Of a DNA stretch of 64,000 nucleotides, positions 21,411-33,626 are shown piece after piece. This DNA is from Puccinellia tenuiflora. Its lineage: Eukaryota; Streptophyta; Magnoliopsida; Poales; Poaceae. Both the position numbers and the translations under genes were made by a program. Within the stretch, counting starts at the first letter, position 1, and the number at the start of each line of letters is the position of its first letter. The notes under the pieces were generated by a model. That model saw only the letters and a list, made by a program, of their open reading frames with translations. It did no database searches and was not told the DNA's origin. The DNA is taken from positions 663,312 through 727,311 of the forward strand of contig QRDG01000241.1 of NCBI GenBank assembly GCA_012064385.1. Reading direction: 5' to 3'.

Positions 21411-22499
21411 TCAAAGCGTACCCATGAGAACTCCGGGGTCCTCTTCGACCCCTTCAGCCGAGACGTGGTTCAGGCGGCCACGGCTGATGGTCATGGCCTT
21501 GGCGGCTGGGGTAGAGGGTGCTGGTGCAGGTGCTGCGGTAGCCGGTGCCTTCTGGGGACACTCCCTGGAGTAGTGCCCCGGCTGGCCACAAGCGAAGCAA
21601 GCGAGCCTCAGTAGTGGTGGAGGCAGCTGAGGGCGGAAACCACTCCCAGCCGCACCCAAGGTCGAAGTAGCTGGGCGAGGTGGAGGTGGCCTGAACCCTG
21701 AAGGCCTTAGCGCGAAGGGTGCACTAGGCACGGCGCTGAAGGGCACAAAGACCCTGCGCTTCTTGCCCTTAGAGGAAGAGTAACTCTGGTTGTCGGTGGG
21801 AGCTGGCCTCTTGGAAGCCTCCACCTCCTTCCTACCCTGCTCCATAGTGAGAGCCTAGTTGTAGAGCTCCTGGTAGGACTGGAACTTGAAAGGCAGGAGC
21901 TCGTATCGGAGGCGAGGGGCAAGCCCCTTGCGGAAGAGGTATTGCTTGTCCTCATCATTTGTCACGTCCCGAGAGGCGTAACGCGAGAGGTGGTTGAACT
22001 CCCGCCCGTAGGCTTGGACGTCCATGCGTCCCTGGGTCAAGTCCAGGAACTCCCTCCTCTCGAGGTCCATGACGGGCTTGGGGATGTAGGCCGCACGGAA
22101 GGCGGTGCGGAACTCCGCCCAAGTGAAGACATGGCCCGCGTCAAACATTGACACGTGGCTCTCCCACCAGGAGCCGGCGGCTCCATTCAACAGGTAGGTG
22201 GTGAAGTTGACTTGTTCCGCCACCGGAACGTGCAGAGCGGCAAACTTGCGCTCAAGAGCCCGGAGCCAATCATCCGCATCAAGCGGCTCCTTAGCTTCGG
22301 TGAAGGTAGGAGGTTGGGATCGCAAAAGCTCGGTGAGAGTGTTGCAGTTGTTGTTCCTCCTTGCCCCTTGCTGCACTAACTGCTCGAGCAGATGCTCGTT
22401 GCGCAGGCGGTTTTGCTCAATGGCCATCAGAACCTCCGCCATTGAGGGTGGCGGCGGTGCATCAGGATTGCCTTGTTCCCCACGACGGGTAGGAGCCAT
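21411..22499 (-). pseudogene. gag: Chromovirus gag with zinc knuckle, two nonsense codons
   Basis: This capsid/nucleocapsid protein packages element RNA. ATG at 22499-22497 (MAPTRRGEQG) follows the leader. The capsid part shows LLRSQPPTFTEAKEPLDADD, AAGSWWESHV and the FRAAYIPKPVMDLERREFLD block. The Cys-His knuckle CFACGQPGHYSREC fits C-x2-C-x4-H-x4-C. TAG at 21857-21855 (after SYQELYN) and TGA at 21413-21411 interrupt one continuous frame. Both are single transitions from the expected CAG and CGA. The Pro/Arg-rich stretch between the capsid and the knuckle is normal for the family. Confidence 0.85.
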
Positions 22500-22882
22500 T
22501 CTGAAGATTTGGAACAAGGACATAGTTAGTAACCAAATTCCGACAGATATGATAGATCATTAGAGTCCTTGCAGATGTACAGATTTAAGATGCATTAACA
22601 CAAAGACAGATTTAGGCAACCACGGTGACATCACATCATCGCGGCGACAGCAATCGAATACAACAGACTCGAGACATAACTAGACGGTGAGAACCCAAAC
22701 CCCGAGAACCTAAACTTTGACACCAAGCTTAAAACAAATAGAGATAAGAATCAGAGTAGAGCGAGTTGGATGAGGAGTAAAAAGAATACTAAGAAGGTTT
22801 TCACAACTCATTTTTAGGTTATAAATAATTTTCAACTAGACTCGACATCGACCAATAGAAAGGGTTTCCTACAGGCAGTCCT
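22500..22882 (-). other. Leader of the minus-strand gypsy element
   Basis: Untranslated region between primer site and gag ATG. A stretch (reverse complement of 22735-22770, containing CCAACTCGCTCTACTCTGA) is shared with 26751-26795 on the plus strand, which shows that the neighbouring relic belongs to a related element in the opposite orientation. Confidence 0.7.
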
Positions 22883-22894
22883 GCTCTGATACCA
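22883..22894 (-). other. Primer binding site for initiator tRNA-Met
   Basis: On the minus strand TGGTATCAGAGC begins three nucleotides after the LTR end (..GCTACA). This 12-mer is the standard complement of plant initiator tRNA-Met 3' end used by many LTR retrotransposons to start reverse transcription. Confidence 0.9.
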
Positions 22895-23414
22895 ACTTGT
22901 AGCGCCCCGACCCCATAACTATATAGTGAAGCTTTGTGCAACCGGTCATGCTACATAATCGAAGGTTACTGGGTTTACCAATCCCAGGCCAAAACCTTTG
23001 GCAGGTGTGCTCGGAATGGATCATTGGCACACAACACCTCATGCCATAAGCTCAGACATAGCTATCACGTATAGTTAAGAGATCAAGACTTGTGGAACAA
23101 CTGGCACATCACAGACTCTACGACACAAAGATACATATAGCAACTCATATATGAGGAAGATACAAATATTACACACAAAAGGTCACAGACCCAACAATTC
23201 ATCAAGCGGAAGCGAAGTAGCGTTGTCTAATACAACAAGATGCAAACATATGGCCTAAGAGGCCTACACATAAGAAACCCAGCCAGCTTGTTCCACGGTC
23301 CCAAGCTGCCGCCTGGGAACCCCGGACCACTAGTCGACGTCCACGAAGAACCCACCTAGCTGCTCCGTGTCGTCCTCCTCTGAAACAAATCAATAGAGGT
23401 AGCAAAGAGAGACT

Positions 23415-23429
23415 GAGTACGACGTACTC
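23415..23429. repeat. Palindrome in the LTR, GAGTACGACGTACTC
   Basis: Arms of 7 bp surround a single central base. The same site is present in the two other LTR copies (60775-60789 with one change; 63295-63309 identical). Confidence 0.75.
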
Positions 23430-25360
23430 GCAAGTTTAGTAGGGCGATATAGGCCCAATGCTGACGGAGGCTCTAAAGCTGTATAATGTAGCTATTTTGC
23501 ATAAATCTAGATTTTCATTTAAAAGATATAAAGGACCCATGGCATCGACTACTCAGAATATTTTCTGGAAAAGGGATAAGAGGGTAACATTTTCCTTCGG
23601 TTCTCGTCGCACCAAGTAATACCAAGAATCATCTCTAATCATCACCAAGGCACTCCCCGAATCACCCTCGAGGAAATGAACCTTTTGCCACACGTTGTAA
23701 TTGCAGCCTCTAGCTGCCAAATTTTAATTAGGTTAAAGTTGTTTATGATCCCGTAAATCCATTCCCAAGGCGTCCATAACCGTGGACCCGGCTTTTCGAA
23801 AAGATTAACCCTGCTGGGGTGTACTAAGTTACCCATTGGTACCGTCCGGCTCACCTGGATGGCCCTATTTCGGGGAAGGCCGGCGAGTGGGCGCGGTTAA
23901 ACCTTTACCTCGCGTGAGACTATCCAAGAGTCATCTGTGGCGACAGGGCAAGTTTACCCAGCCTATTTCAGCCCCTGCCCCCATCGCCATGCCCTAAACA
24001 CAAATCCTCCGCAACAACTTCTTTTCCACTCACACGCAAATGGAAAATCGAACTAGAGGACCCTTGGATACGCCCGCACAAGTTATTCAGTTAGTAAGGA
24101 GCCCATACCCCCACCAATGGCAGCACGCTCAAACCTTGAGTCCGAACACAGGAACTCGCACCTAGGGGCAAGAGTGAGGCAAAACACCATCCCTGATGGC
24201 AACTCACCCAAGCCTTTTTAAGCAATTTAATTAAGTACAAACAACAACCACCATGTTCGAACATTCCATCATCATTCATCAATATCGAATTTAATCAACG
24301 GACATAACTAGATAAACGACTAAGCACGGCTAAGCATGTAACAACAAAGATATTTTGTATCCGGCCAACACATCATACCTATGGTTCATAGGAGGGGAAG
24401 CATGTGATTGGTTCGGGGGAGAAACATGCATTCATAGGATACTCTAGTATTGAACAAAAATTGTCGTTGGAATCGCATGCAATATTATGGTGGATAAAAT
24501 AAGTTTGTAAAATCATTAGGATGCTAAAATGCCAAGAAGGTTAGATTATCTCTTGCCTTGCTGCCGGGGCGTGTAGTACGGTTCGTCGGGGTAGGTAGAG
24601 AGACCCTCGACTTCGGAATCTATCGATACCCAAATAATACAAAGAACAAATAAATCACCCGAAGAACAGGTGCAATGCACAATCACATGATGACATGACA
24701 AGTTTATGCTTAGATATCAACATTTAATTTATTTAAAAAAATTTAAATGGAGTTCCACATAATTAGTGCAATTATTTGGAAACAACCCCATATTTTTCTT
24801 AGTGACCACATTACTTATAAATTATTACATTATTAGAGAAGTGGCTCAAATATGCATGAACATGACATGATTAAGTAGGTTTTGTTCTTTCGATCATTTT
24901 GGTACCTTATTTGTGATTTTCCGAGTACCGATGATTAATTAGTGAATTAAACAAGTAATTGAATTTAATTATTTTAATCAATTAAAGAATAACATCAAAT
25001 AAATATTTGTGATCATGATGTGATAATTGCATGGTTTGATAGCATTTGAATTGTTGATGGTATTGATATTTTATTCACAATTTTTGGTTAAATATTTATC
25101 GGATTATGAATTTTCCCAAATTAGCTATTATTTATGACATTTAGGAAATTCTTAAATAAAGGAGAATTTATTTTACTAAAAGTGCATTGTAATGTCACCA
25201 ATAGGTAGGTATTGTTTTTCTGAACAATTTGACATATGAATTGCCAAATTTGAACCAATATTTAAAAAGCTATCAAATCTTTTATTTCAATTTAACTAAC
25301 TTAGGGCGCGGATATTCCGCCTCCCGGATATTCCGGTGCCCTGTTGAAATCTCCGGTGCC

Positions 25361-25550
25361 AAATATCCGGTGACTTCCAGTAGCTCAGAGTTCGGGTCCT
25401 TAGCAGAATTTCGTCTCCGACCGGATATTCCGGTGTCTAGAAATTATTCGGTAGCAAATATCCGGTGACTACCAGTACCGCCGAGTTTTGGTCCTTAGCC
25501 GAATTTGCCACGGACCGGATATTCCGGTGCTTAGAAAATATTCGGTCTGG
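25361..25550. repeat. 95-bp tandem duplication in the LTR
   Basis: Two diverged copies start at 25361 and 25456 with AAATATCCGGTGACT and end near GGATATTCCGGTG. A third copy of the CCGGATATTCCGGTG core lies at about 25324. The cores are themselves near-palindromic (CCGGATATTCCGG). Confidence 0.75.
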
Positions 25551-26746
25551 TGCCAGGACGGGCACACGGTGGTGACCATCAGCGACGGCGAGCGCGGGGA
25601 GAGGGGAAAGGGGAAGCGGGAGGTTGTCCAAAGGGACGAGGAACTCAACCTGATTACGTGGGGGTCCTCGGCGACGACAGGGGTGGTCGGAGGCGACCAA
25701 ATCGAGCTCGGCGGGGCTCGGCCGGGGTTGAAGGAGGCGAGGACGCGGGCGTCGGCTCCGGCCTTCCTGGCCCAATTCCTTGGGCGTGGAGGAAGAGGAG
25801 GATGCGGCGGACCTTCCCGTGCGGTCAGTTCGTCCCGGGGTCGACGGATATGACGGCGATGCGGCGGCGGATGGCGGCGGCTACATAGCGGCGGGGAGCG
25901 AGCTAGGGTTAGGGTCGAGGGGAAAACGGGGAGGGGAAAAGGAGTGCGGGGCAGCTGAGGTCGTCGGTGGCAACTCCTTGTCCTCCCGGGGCCACGGCAT
26001 GGAGCTGCACAGGGGCGAGGCGGCATGGGAGCCGTGGCATGGCGCCAGTACCGACGGGCACTATGGAGAAGAAACAGGATTCGTGGAGAACCCCCTGGCA
26101 TCAAAGATTTTAATTGCAAAAAGGTCCCCCAACATCTTCAGTGATTTAATTGGAGCATTTAGACATTTTCTAAAATTCCACAAAAATTCAGGTGGGCTCC
26201 CCATAACACCTAGAGGCTCCACAAAAATTGGCGTTGCAAATTAAAATGTTTGCACCACATTTGTTCATAGGGTTTAGTTAGGCTCAAATTAAATAATTTC
26301 TAAAATGTAATTAATTGGAGCATTTAAGCATTTCCAAAAATACTGAAAATATTCATGGAGGCTTTAACAATAACATTGAAGCACCCCATGAATTTAGTTT
26401 GAAATTTTGGAAGGTTTATCTTGGTTTCAAAAAATAGCATTTGCAATGAACCAATTTTGGATCCTCAAATTCATTTCTTATTTGGCAAGATTTGGAATTT
26501 GGGAATTAGTTACAAAAGGTAAACTTGGAACTTCCTAAACCATTTGGAAGTCCAAGAATGATTTGGTTTGCTAAGTTGAGCAATTTCATTGGTTGGGATG
26601 TTTGGGAAGTTTGCTTCCCCATTTTAATTGCTTGCATAAGTTGGTTTGTTAGGAAGAGCAAATTCATATGGATGCCATGATGCAAACAATGATGCAAAAG
26701 TGGATTTTTTTTTGGTATTTTTCATTACAAAGCTGGGGTTGTTACA

Positions 26747-28336
26747 CTTACCCAACTCGCTCTACTCTGAGTTATCTTACCTCTATTTGTTTTAACGGTT
26801 CTTCTGCTCGGCTGAAATACTAACCTAGGTTCACGGGGTTGGCTTCTACCTTTAGTTACTGGTTAGCTCTGCCGTCTGTAAATTCTAAAGCCCGAAGAGA
26901 GGAAGTATTGTGGATCGTCAAGACATTCCTTTTCTTATCCAAGATCTTGTACCGAAGGTCCCGGATTGTGCTAGGGCTCTGGTGTAATGATTTATGAGGG
27001 TTGTCACCCTTGTGAGCATTATGCTATCGTGAGTTCCGGTGCATGAAGCTAATCTTTAACCCAAGATCTTTTCCGTCGAACCCTAGTGCTAATGGTTAAA
27101 CCCTACATCAGGTTGGCAAATGTGAAGTTAGTCTTCAAAACTCAAGATTGCAGCCGTAATTGACTGGCTCAACAAATGCTCTTCTCTGTCACTAGCTTTA
27201 GCTAGACTCTCTGTCAGGGAACCATCTGCATCACGATGGGATTGCTCTTAGCGAGTTTTTCCATCCATGTCTTTGGTTCCGTCAATAACCCTCACTTGTG
27301 AAAACCCTTTCGGCACTAGTTGTCGGAAGAGTGCTAACAAGGGCTTCTGCAATATCTTGAGATTGTTGTTAGCCCGTTCCTTACTCTAGGTCTGTCGTCC
27401 GTCCTCTTTCTATATGCTGACAGTCAAGTTTATCATGCATTGGGGTGTTCTGATGCATGTTATTCTTGTGGTTCGTCAAGGCATTCCACTTCGGGATGTC
27501 AGGAGAAACAAACTCCAGTACCTCTTCCATTTCCCGGAAAAAGGTCAAAGTTTTGTGATTCGCGCAGTAAGAGCTTGTCTAGCTTTTGTTCCGTTCCACC
27601 TGGGAGTGTCACACTCTTTTATATCAAGAGGTCGTGCTTAGTCTCATGACGTACTTGATGAAGTGATGCTCTTACCCTTCCTTATTCATCTACCTCCGAG
27701 CCAATCGGGCTCGAGGATGTTGAGGATGCATATCGTTGTGGTATCGGATATTCTTAGCAATTGTTATTGTTTTGGAAATCCACGGACTTTGATGGCACTC
27801 TTAGCATGATTGGTAATCATATCATCGAGATGAGTTACCTGTGTTGCCAAGTCCCATTGTTCAGGTGCACACCTTCGGCCAAAGAGTTAGATTCGTGTCG
27901 AAACTCCCAAGACCACCTTTTGCATTGAAAAGTAAGTTTCCTCCCGCAGTCAGTGACATATGTCGCCAGGGGTCCGAGTGAAGTTCACTTTGTCTCCTCG
28001 GGTTTAATCACAAGTTGGTCATGCATGTGCGGATTGTTGTTGAGATGGTAGGTTGTTACCTCCAGTTCTCTAAATACGTCATGTATGCCACTAGCCGAGT
28101 TGATCCTAAATAAGTTGTCAAATCTCCTCATTTTACCGGTGTTTCCCAATCAGGAAATCAGTTGTGATTCATTGCTTGGAGTTCATGCTGGTTCAATATC
28201 CTCGGTGTAGTCGTGACCCAATGGTTTTCCCAATCTCAATCGTGTTCTGGAGCTTGACATTGTAGCTCAGAGCTTGAGAATCTATTTACCCTATCTATCG
28301 GTTAACTTTAGCAAACCCCTTCTTCGGACATGTCAA
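26747..28336 (+). mobile_element. Decayed gypsy relic on the plus strand (leader, gag, protease traces)
   Basis: It begins inside a leader homologous to that of the minus-strand element (CCAACTCGCTCTACTCTGA at 26752), so that element inserted into the leader of an older relative, head-to-head. Downstream are only traces: a zinc knuckle at 27458-27499 and, in another frame near 27600-27635, the words SHSFIS typical of the protease start. No frame stays open for more than about 75 codons. Left-hand LTR and primer site are cut off by the insertion. Confidence 0.65.
27440..27649 (+). pseudogene. gag: Relic of gag nucleocapsid with CCHC zinc knuckle
   Basis: CYSCGSSRHSTSGC (27458-27499) fits C-x2-C-x4-H-x4-C exactly. 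It is followed by a basic, Ser-rich stretch and, with a frame change, by a protease-like SHSFIS word, the order expected of gag-pol. The ORF is only 69 codons and is surrounded by stops, so it is a remnant. Confidence 0.6.
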
Positions 28337-29149
28337 GTCTGAATTATCTGTACACCTACCCAACTCTGAACCTCCAGCGGAAATGATGCTTGGTGGTTTA
28401 TCAAGAGCATGACCTAGGACATTTGTAACCCCGGCAATTTCGGTGTTGTGGTTCAAGCACCTCACCAGAATATCTGCTGACGCAATCTCTTAACTCTTTA
28501 ACACCAACCACTATCCCTGAGGATCAGGTGTAACTTACCCTAGGAGTTTCCCTCATAGACTTGCTTTATCGTCAAGTACGACTTTCGCTCGATGATTGAA
28601 TGAAGGCTATTCCGAAGCCGGAGTGTGATATCTAGAACCTCAAGGAGAACCTTACAACGGAATAACTAAATGTCCCTCAGTCAATCCTCATATTCCATCT
28701 ATCTCGTGGTAATAGCTCGTTCATGAGGTTTTACCTCTCTATCTAAATGTGGATCAGTGCTATATCTATCCCTCCTAGGTGAACCCAAAGCTTTTCCCCA
28801 TCACACGGACAGTGTGTGAATCCATCAGTCACATTAGGGCCGAGCTTTCAATCTTACAGAAACTTCTGGTGTGTCGAAATCGTGGAGTCCAGAAGATGTC
28901 CTTCTCCTCTCGGTGCTTCAAATCCCTAGGTTCTATGCATCGGGGTGCTTTGAAGTATTGTCATGTCCTTGAACAAGTGATCGGTCGTCCTATCCTCGGC
29001 TTGACCTTTGTTAGGTCAAGTCGTTCCTAGTTTTCCTCAATAGCTTATGGTTTTGGGCAAGTTCATTTTTGCCTAACACCTTTAGCTATCTTCTGTTCTT
29101 TCCGCCCCATCAGCATGTCATGCTTCTTAGCTCCAAGTTATGCACCGAG
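28337..29149 (+). other. Gypsy relic at the start of unit 1
   Basis: Non-coding continuation of the decayed gypsy relic, up to the TG of the copia-type LTR. The longest ORF is 83 codons (28779-29030) and has no recognisable domain. Equivalent segments are 38788-39598 and 49204-50016. Confidence 0.6.
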
Positions 29150-31322
29150 TGAAAGTGCATGGTTGATCCCATGCATGGTTTTGGTAATTAATGACAATCT
29201 CTATGGACTAATGTTTGTATTGAGCTACTTGTAGGTGTGTCCTTTTGTGTTGCTTGATCTCCATTTGTTCGAGTCTATATTAAGGGAAGAAGAGTGGTTG
29301 TTGATCAAGTCTAAGTGCGTGTTGATCAACACTCAAGTCCAAGTGAAGATATGCCGAAGAAGAAGTTCTCCCATATTGGTGTATGGGGGAGCATCATGTG
29401 AATCTTCACCAAGCGAAGCGCAATCAAGAAAGGTGGTTCGTCTTGAGGAGATGAAGATCGTCATCATCGACCTCAAGTGGATTAATGCACAACGTAAAGG
29501 TATGATCTTGATAGGTTTTCTATTTTACCGGTCTCATGATGTTAGTTGAGCGACCGGGTTATAGGATAGATAACCGTACTATCAAGAGGGGCTCTCGACC
29601 GAGTATCTTTATCGTATCGTTCGTGGAGAGCTCAAACTTTTGCATCCTTGCATCCTTGCAATCATCTTTATTTCTTGGTTGTTATTTGTCTTTTATCCTT
29701 GTGAGAATTTAGATCTTGTGTTCATCTCCATACCAAGCTCTAGTTCATCAAAAACGGATTTCATGAATATCTTCTTGCGTTTTTGATATTGGAGGTTTTA
29801 CCGGTTTGTCTCTTCTAAGAGAGGTCAAAATCTCTCCTGATGATTTCCTCCTCACATGATGGACTATGATGTGTATATGCATGATCATGAAGGGCTTGTG
29901 ATTATCTTTGAAACAAGCCCAATATGATAGAAAACGGAGTCTTGATGAAAAACTTGTTGGTTTTTGATGTTGGAGAATTTACCGGTTGTTCCTTTTTAGA
30001 GAAGGTTTACCTTTCTACATTTGGTTTTATCCTACCTTGTTGGTCTATGATGTTTCTTTGTATATTCTTGTAGAGCTCGTTGTTACGATTCCAACGAGCC
30101 CAAGATCATCGAAATCGGAGTCCGGAAGCAAAAGTTATGCTCGTTTTGGTATCGGTGTTCCGACAATTTTTCAAAGGGCGGAAGTACTGCCCCTACTTCT
30201 GCCCCTACTTCCGCTTAGCCTCTGTTTTTGGGTGGTAGTACCGATAAAAAGTCCGGTAGTACCGCCCCGGCGTGTTTCTGGGCATAACGGTTGGATATTT
30301 GGTTGACCTATTTAAGGGGCCCTCTTCCCCAATGGTTCCCTAACCTTTTGAGCTTCTTTTTCCTCTCTTTCCTCCATTGTTGCAAGAGCTCAAATCGCAT
30401 AGATCTCTCAATCCCTCCACCCAAACTCATTGATTTTTGGAGGATTGAAGGAGAAGGTCTAGATCTACTCTTCCACCAAACAAAATTTTCTCTAAGTGAG
30501 GGGAACTCATTGGATCTAGATTTTGGAGTTCTTAGTGTTTCTCGTTTGTTTTTCCTCCTAAATTCCTCCATAGCATTAGTTGCTTTGGTTGGATTTTGGG
30601 GAGAAGAATTTGACCACTTGGTGTGTTCTTGCCTTTTGCATTAGTTGCATCGGGTTGTGCTCTCCACGGTGATTCGTGGGATTGACGTTGAGAAGCTTTT
30701 TACTCTTGGGTGCATTGTGTTCCCAAGAGCTTGTGCCTCTTGGGTGCATTGTGTACCCTAGACGGTTTGGAGGTGCCGCGAAGACTTCGAGTTGTGAAGC
30801 TTCGGCACGAGTTTGGGAGCCCCCAATTGAGTTGTGGGTGTGTGCCCCAAAAGTTGTAAGGGCTCCGGAATCCGCCCCGAAGGATTCTGATAGTGGAAGG
30901 TGAACCAAACCTTTGGGTGTGGTTCATCGGAGAATAGGGTGAGGCCTTTGTGGCATCTTGAGTAGGCCTTTTGTGGCGAGCTCACACCCCTCCAACGAGG
31001 CATACTCCCTTAACAAGGAGGAACTCGGGAATAAATCTTCGTCTCCGCGTGCCTCGGTTATTTCTATACCCGAGATTTTAATTATGCACTTTACATTGTG
31101 ATAGCCTTCGTGCTTGATGTTTATATTTAGCTATCACCTTGTTGCTTGCCTTGTTTAGCATAAGTTGTTGGTGCACTTTAGGTAAACCTAGAATTTTCGG
31201 TTGTTGGCTTGTTAATTAAACACCTAGTTTTATTCCGCAATTATCAAGCCCCTAAATAGAAAAAGTTTTAATCGCCTATTCACCCCCCTCTAGGCGACAT
31301 CTCGGGCATAGTTGTTCTTTCA
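29150..31322 (+). mobile_element. Copia-type 5' LTR, unit 1
   Basis: It starts TGAAAGTGCATGG and ends near GTTGTTCTTTCA, just after the CACCCCCCTCTAGGCGACAT block commonly found at the end of grass copia LTRs. The TATA-like CTATTTAAGG is at about 30308. A cluster of inverted repeats lies at 30179-30265. No canonical TGGTATCAGAGC primer site follows; the sequence passes directly into CTTTACCGCCTAGAGAG before the gag ATG. The end position is therefore approximate. Confidence 0.8.
30179..30265. repeat. Inverted repeat cluster in the copia LTR
   Basis: GCGGAAGTA (30179-30187) pairs with TACTTCCGC (30206-30214). Next to it GGTAGTACCG and CCGGTAGTACC (about 30234-30265) form a second, imperfect hairpin. 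The cluster is about 40-130 bp upstream of the TATA-like region and is conserved in the other LTR copies. Confidence 0.65.
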
Positions 31323-31346
31323 GGCTTTACCGCCTAGAGAGTAAAG

Positions 31347-33626
31347 ATGTCGTCTAGGGATTTAGTGCATAATTCCTTGTTTAGATTTAATGGCACAAAT
31401 TTTAATGTTTAGAAAACTCATATGCTTAGTCACTTACGGGTCTTGGACCCCAATATTGAGCGTATCTTAGATATAGGTTTTTCTCCTCCGAAGGACTACG
31501 AAAGTACGACTTTAGAGGACGAGAACAACTTATATCTAGATGCTCTAGCCTCTAATGAGTTTTGCAAGTTTGTGAGTGTAGTAATTTTCGAGTCAATCAT
31601 GCCTCTCCGGGATGCTCATGATCTTTGGACCAAGCTTCAAGAAAAATATGGAGTGTCCAACTCTATTGAGGATGATTGTTCTCCCTCCACCTCCGGCCGT
31701 GACGAGTTCTCGTCTTCGTCTACTTCACCAAAATGTGGTAAGCCACAATCCAATGTGATGGTGAGTAGTGATGGTTTTTGCAAATTGGATAGTGAGCTCA
31801 TTATTGATGATTCTTCACCTCTATCTAGTTGCAATGATTCATCTTTGGACCTAAACACACATAGCACTATAAATGATTTACATGCTAGTGTTGATAGTCC
31901 TTGCATATCATCTAAAAGTTGCTTGGATAAATCTCTCTATGATATGCTTGCTTTATCTTGTTCTAATGATAAAAATGCTTGTGTTCCCTCTAACTCTTCC
32001 ATGAATGTCAATGTAGAGGAAACCCAATTAATTGTGGAACAAGATGTGAACTTAAGTAACTCAAAAACTAATTGCTCATCTTCATCCACCTCTCATTGCC
32101 TTATGGCTAAATCTTCTTCTAGCAATGATAATAATAATGATGATAATGATGATGATAAAAATGATGAAGAAGATGATGTGGAAAAGGTTAATGCTAGGCT
32201 TCAAAATAACGGTCTTATGATTCTTAAAGCCCTTCCTAAAAATAAAAATGCTCAAGATATGCTCTTTGAAATTATGAAAACGCTTATTGAGCGCGGGGAA
32301 ACTATTGAGGCTTTGGAAGCAAGCCTTGATGAAAAGGGTAAGATCGAAAGAGATGATGCTATGGAGAAGGCATCGTTAGAAGATGCTCTTGAGGAAGAGC
32401 AAGAGACTCGGGCTTCTCTTGAGGAGAAATTAGAAAATATCGAGGAGTCTCATAATGAAATAATTGCTAAGATCATTAAAGACCGTGACCATGCTCATGC
32501 TAAATATAAAGTCACGAAAAATGAAAATGCTAGATTAAATGATGAGCTTGCCAAGTTGTCTTCTTCTATTGCTAATGTCAATGATGCTTGTGCTACTAAC
32601 TCCAATTCTTGTGAAGCATCTACTTTGAAGGAGAATGTTGAGCTAAGGGCTCAACTTGAGTTGCTAACTAGCAAGTATAGGGAGTTGGAAGAAAATCATG
32701 AAAAGCTATCTAGCTCTAATGATGAACTTCTAGCATCCTATACTTGTCTTAAGTTAGCTCATGAGGCCATCACTTCAAAGGTAACATCTAGTGAGCCTCA
32801 TGTGGATAATAGCACAACTTCAACTAAAAATGCTAAAATGCCATGTGCTAGTCCTAGTAATTCATCCACTAAAAATATTGGTACATCATGTGATGAATTA
32901 CTCGCTTTGCCTTGTTGTCATAACAATGAAGCTTCTACTTCCTCTAGTGCATTTGTTGCCACTAACCATGTAGAGGAAATAAAAGACCTCAAGGCCCAAG
33001 TCACTTCTTTGAAGAATGACTTGGAGAAGCGTCATGAAGGGAAGCGTGCACTTGACAACATGTTGAGTGTGCAACAATCCCCCAATGACAAGAGTGGACT
33101 TGGATTCAACTCCAACATCAAGAACAAGTCCAAGGTTGAGAATAAGAAGGGCCAAGTTCAAATCAAGAATCCGGCCAACGTCATTTGCTTCAAGTGCAAG
33201 CTAGAAGGGCACCATGTTCGTGATTGCCCAATGAAGAAGAAGAAGACTCTTAGTGAGAAGCAACTAGGGAAGCGGCCTCTTGTTCAATCTCGTGCTCAAC
33301 CACGAGTTGAACAACGGCCACCTCCTAAGAAGACTCAAGCCTATGCTCGTCAAGTTGAGGAGCCTATTAAGAAGAAGAAGAGTCGGTGTTGCTACCTTTG
33401 CCGTGGCAAAGGTCATTTTGCTTCTTCATGCACTAACGGTACCGTATCCAACCCTATTATAGTTGATGATGCTTATTCTCTTGGGAAGGATAGAAGTGGC
33501 AATGTGTTTGCCAAATATGTGGGAGCTCAAAGTGGTGTCAAGAAAAGCACCATTTGGTTTCCCAAACCTATTGTGACTAACCTCTTAGGACCCAACTTGG
33601 TTGGGGACCAACAAGCTTCAACTTGA
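31347..33626 (+). pseudogene. gag: Copia-type gag with two zinc knuckles, unit 1
   Basis: ATG at 31347 (MSSRDLVHN), TGA at 33624-33626, 759 codons plus stop. Residues 1-110 resemble the UBN2/copia gag domain (FNGTNFNV, LYLDALASNEF, LRDAHDLWTKLQEKYG). A Ser-rich segment, an acidic Asn/Asp stretch and a long coiled coil (about 270-550) follow. There are two CCHC knuckles, CFKCKLEGHHVRDC (about 33187) and CYLCRGKGHFASSC (about 33388), and a tail IWFPKPIVTNLLGPNLVG. TAG at 31410-31412 replaces the Trp codon kept as TGG in unit 2; otherwise the frame is intact. No protease, integrase or RT follows, so this is a gag-only, non-autonomous element whose pol functions would come from elsewhere. Confidence 0.85.

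Larger units (their letters stand above)
20850..26746 (-). mobile_element. Truncated chromovirus-type Ty3/gypsy element (LTR-gag-PR-RT start)
   Basis: Minus-strand order: 5' LTR (26746-22898), primer binding site (22894-22883), leader, gag with zinc knuckle, protease, first residues of RT, all in the arrangement of a Tekay/Del-like chromovirus. The homology ends near 20850, shortly before the 3' LTR of the Tat element. The 45 bp between them could not be assigned. Rest of RT, RNase H, integrase and 3' LTR are absent. Coding parts carry two nonsense codons and one frameshift. Confidence 0.82.
22898..26746 (-). mobile_element. 5' LTR (3849 bp) of the minus-strand gypsy element
   Basis: On the minus strand it starts TGTAACAACCCC at 26746 and ends GGGGCGCTACA at 22898, right next to the primer site. 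It contains a GC-rich block (about 25540-26040), a 95-bp tandem duplication, and a palindrome near the R/U5 side. Partial copies of the same LTR family occur at 60258-61848 and 62886-64000. The right flank 26747-26751 (CTTAC) would be the target duplication, but the other end of the element is lost. Confidence 0.85.

Noticed and set aside
33079..33626. Possible copia pol start after the zinc knuckles
   Set aside because: The frame ends at TGA 33624-33626, and the next 3.3 kb show no protease, integrase or RT motif in any frame.
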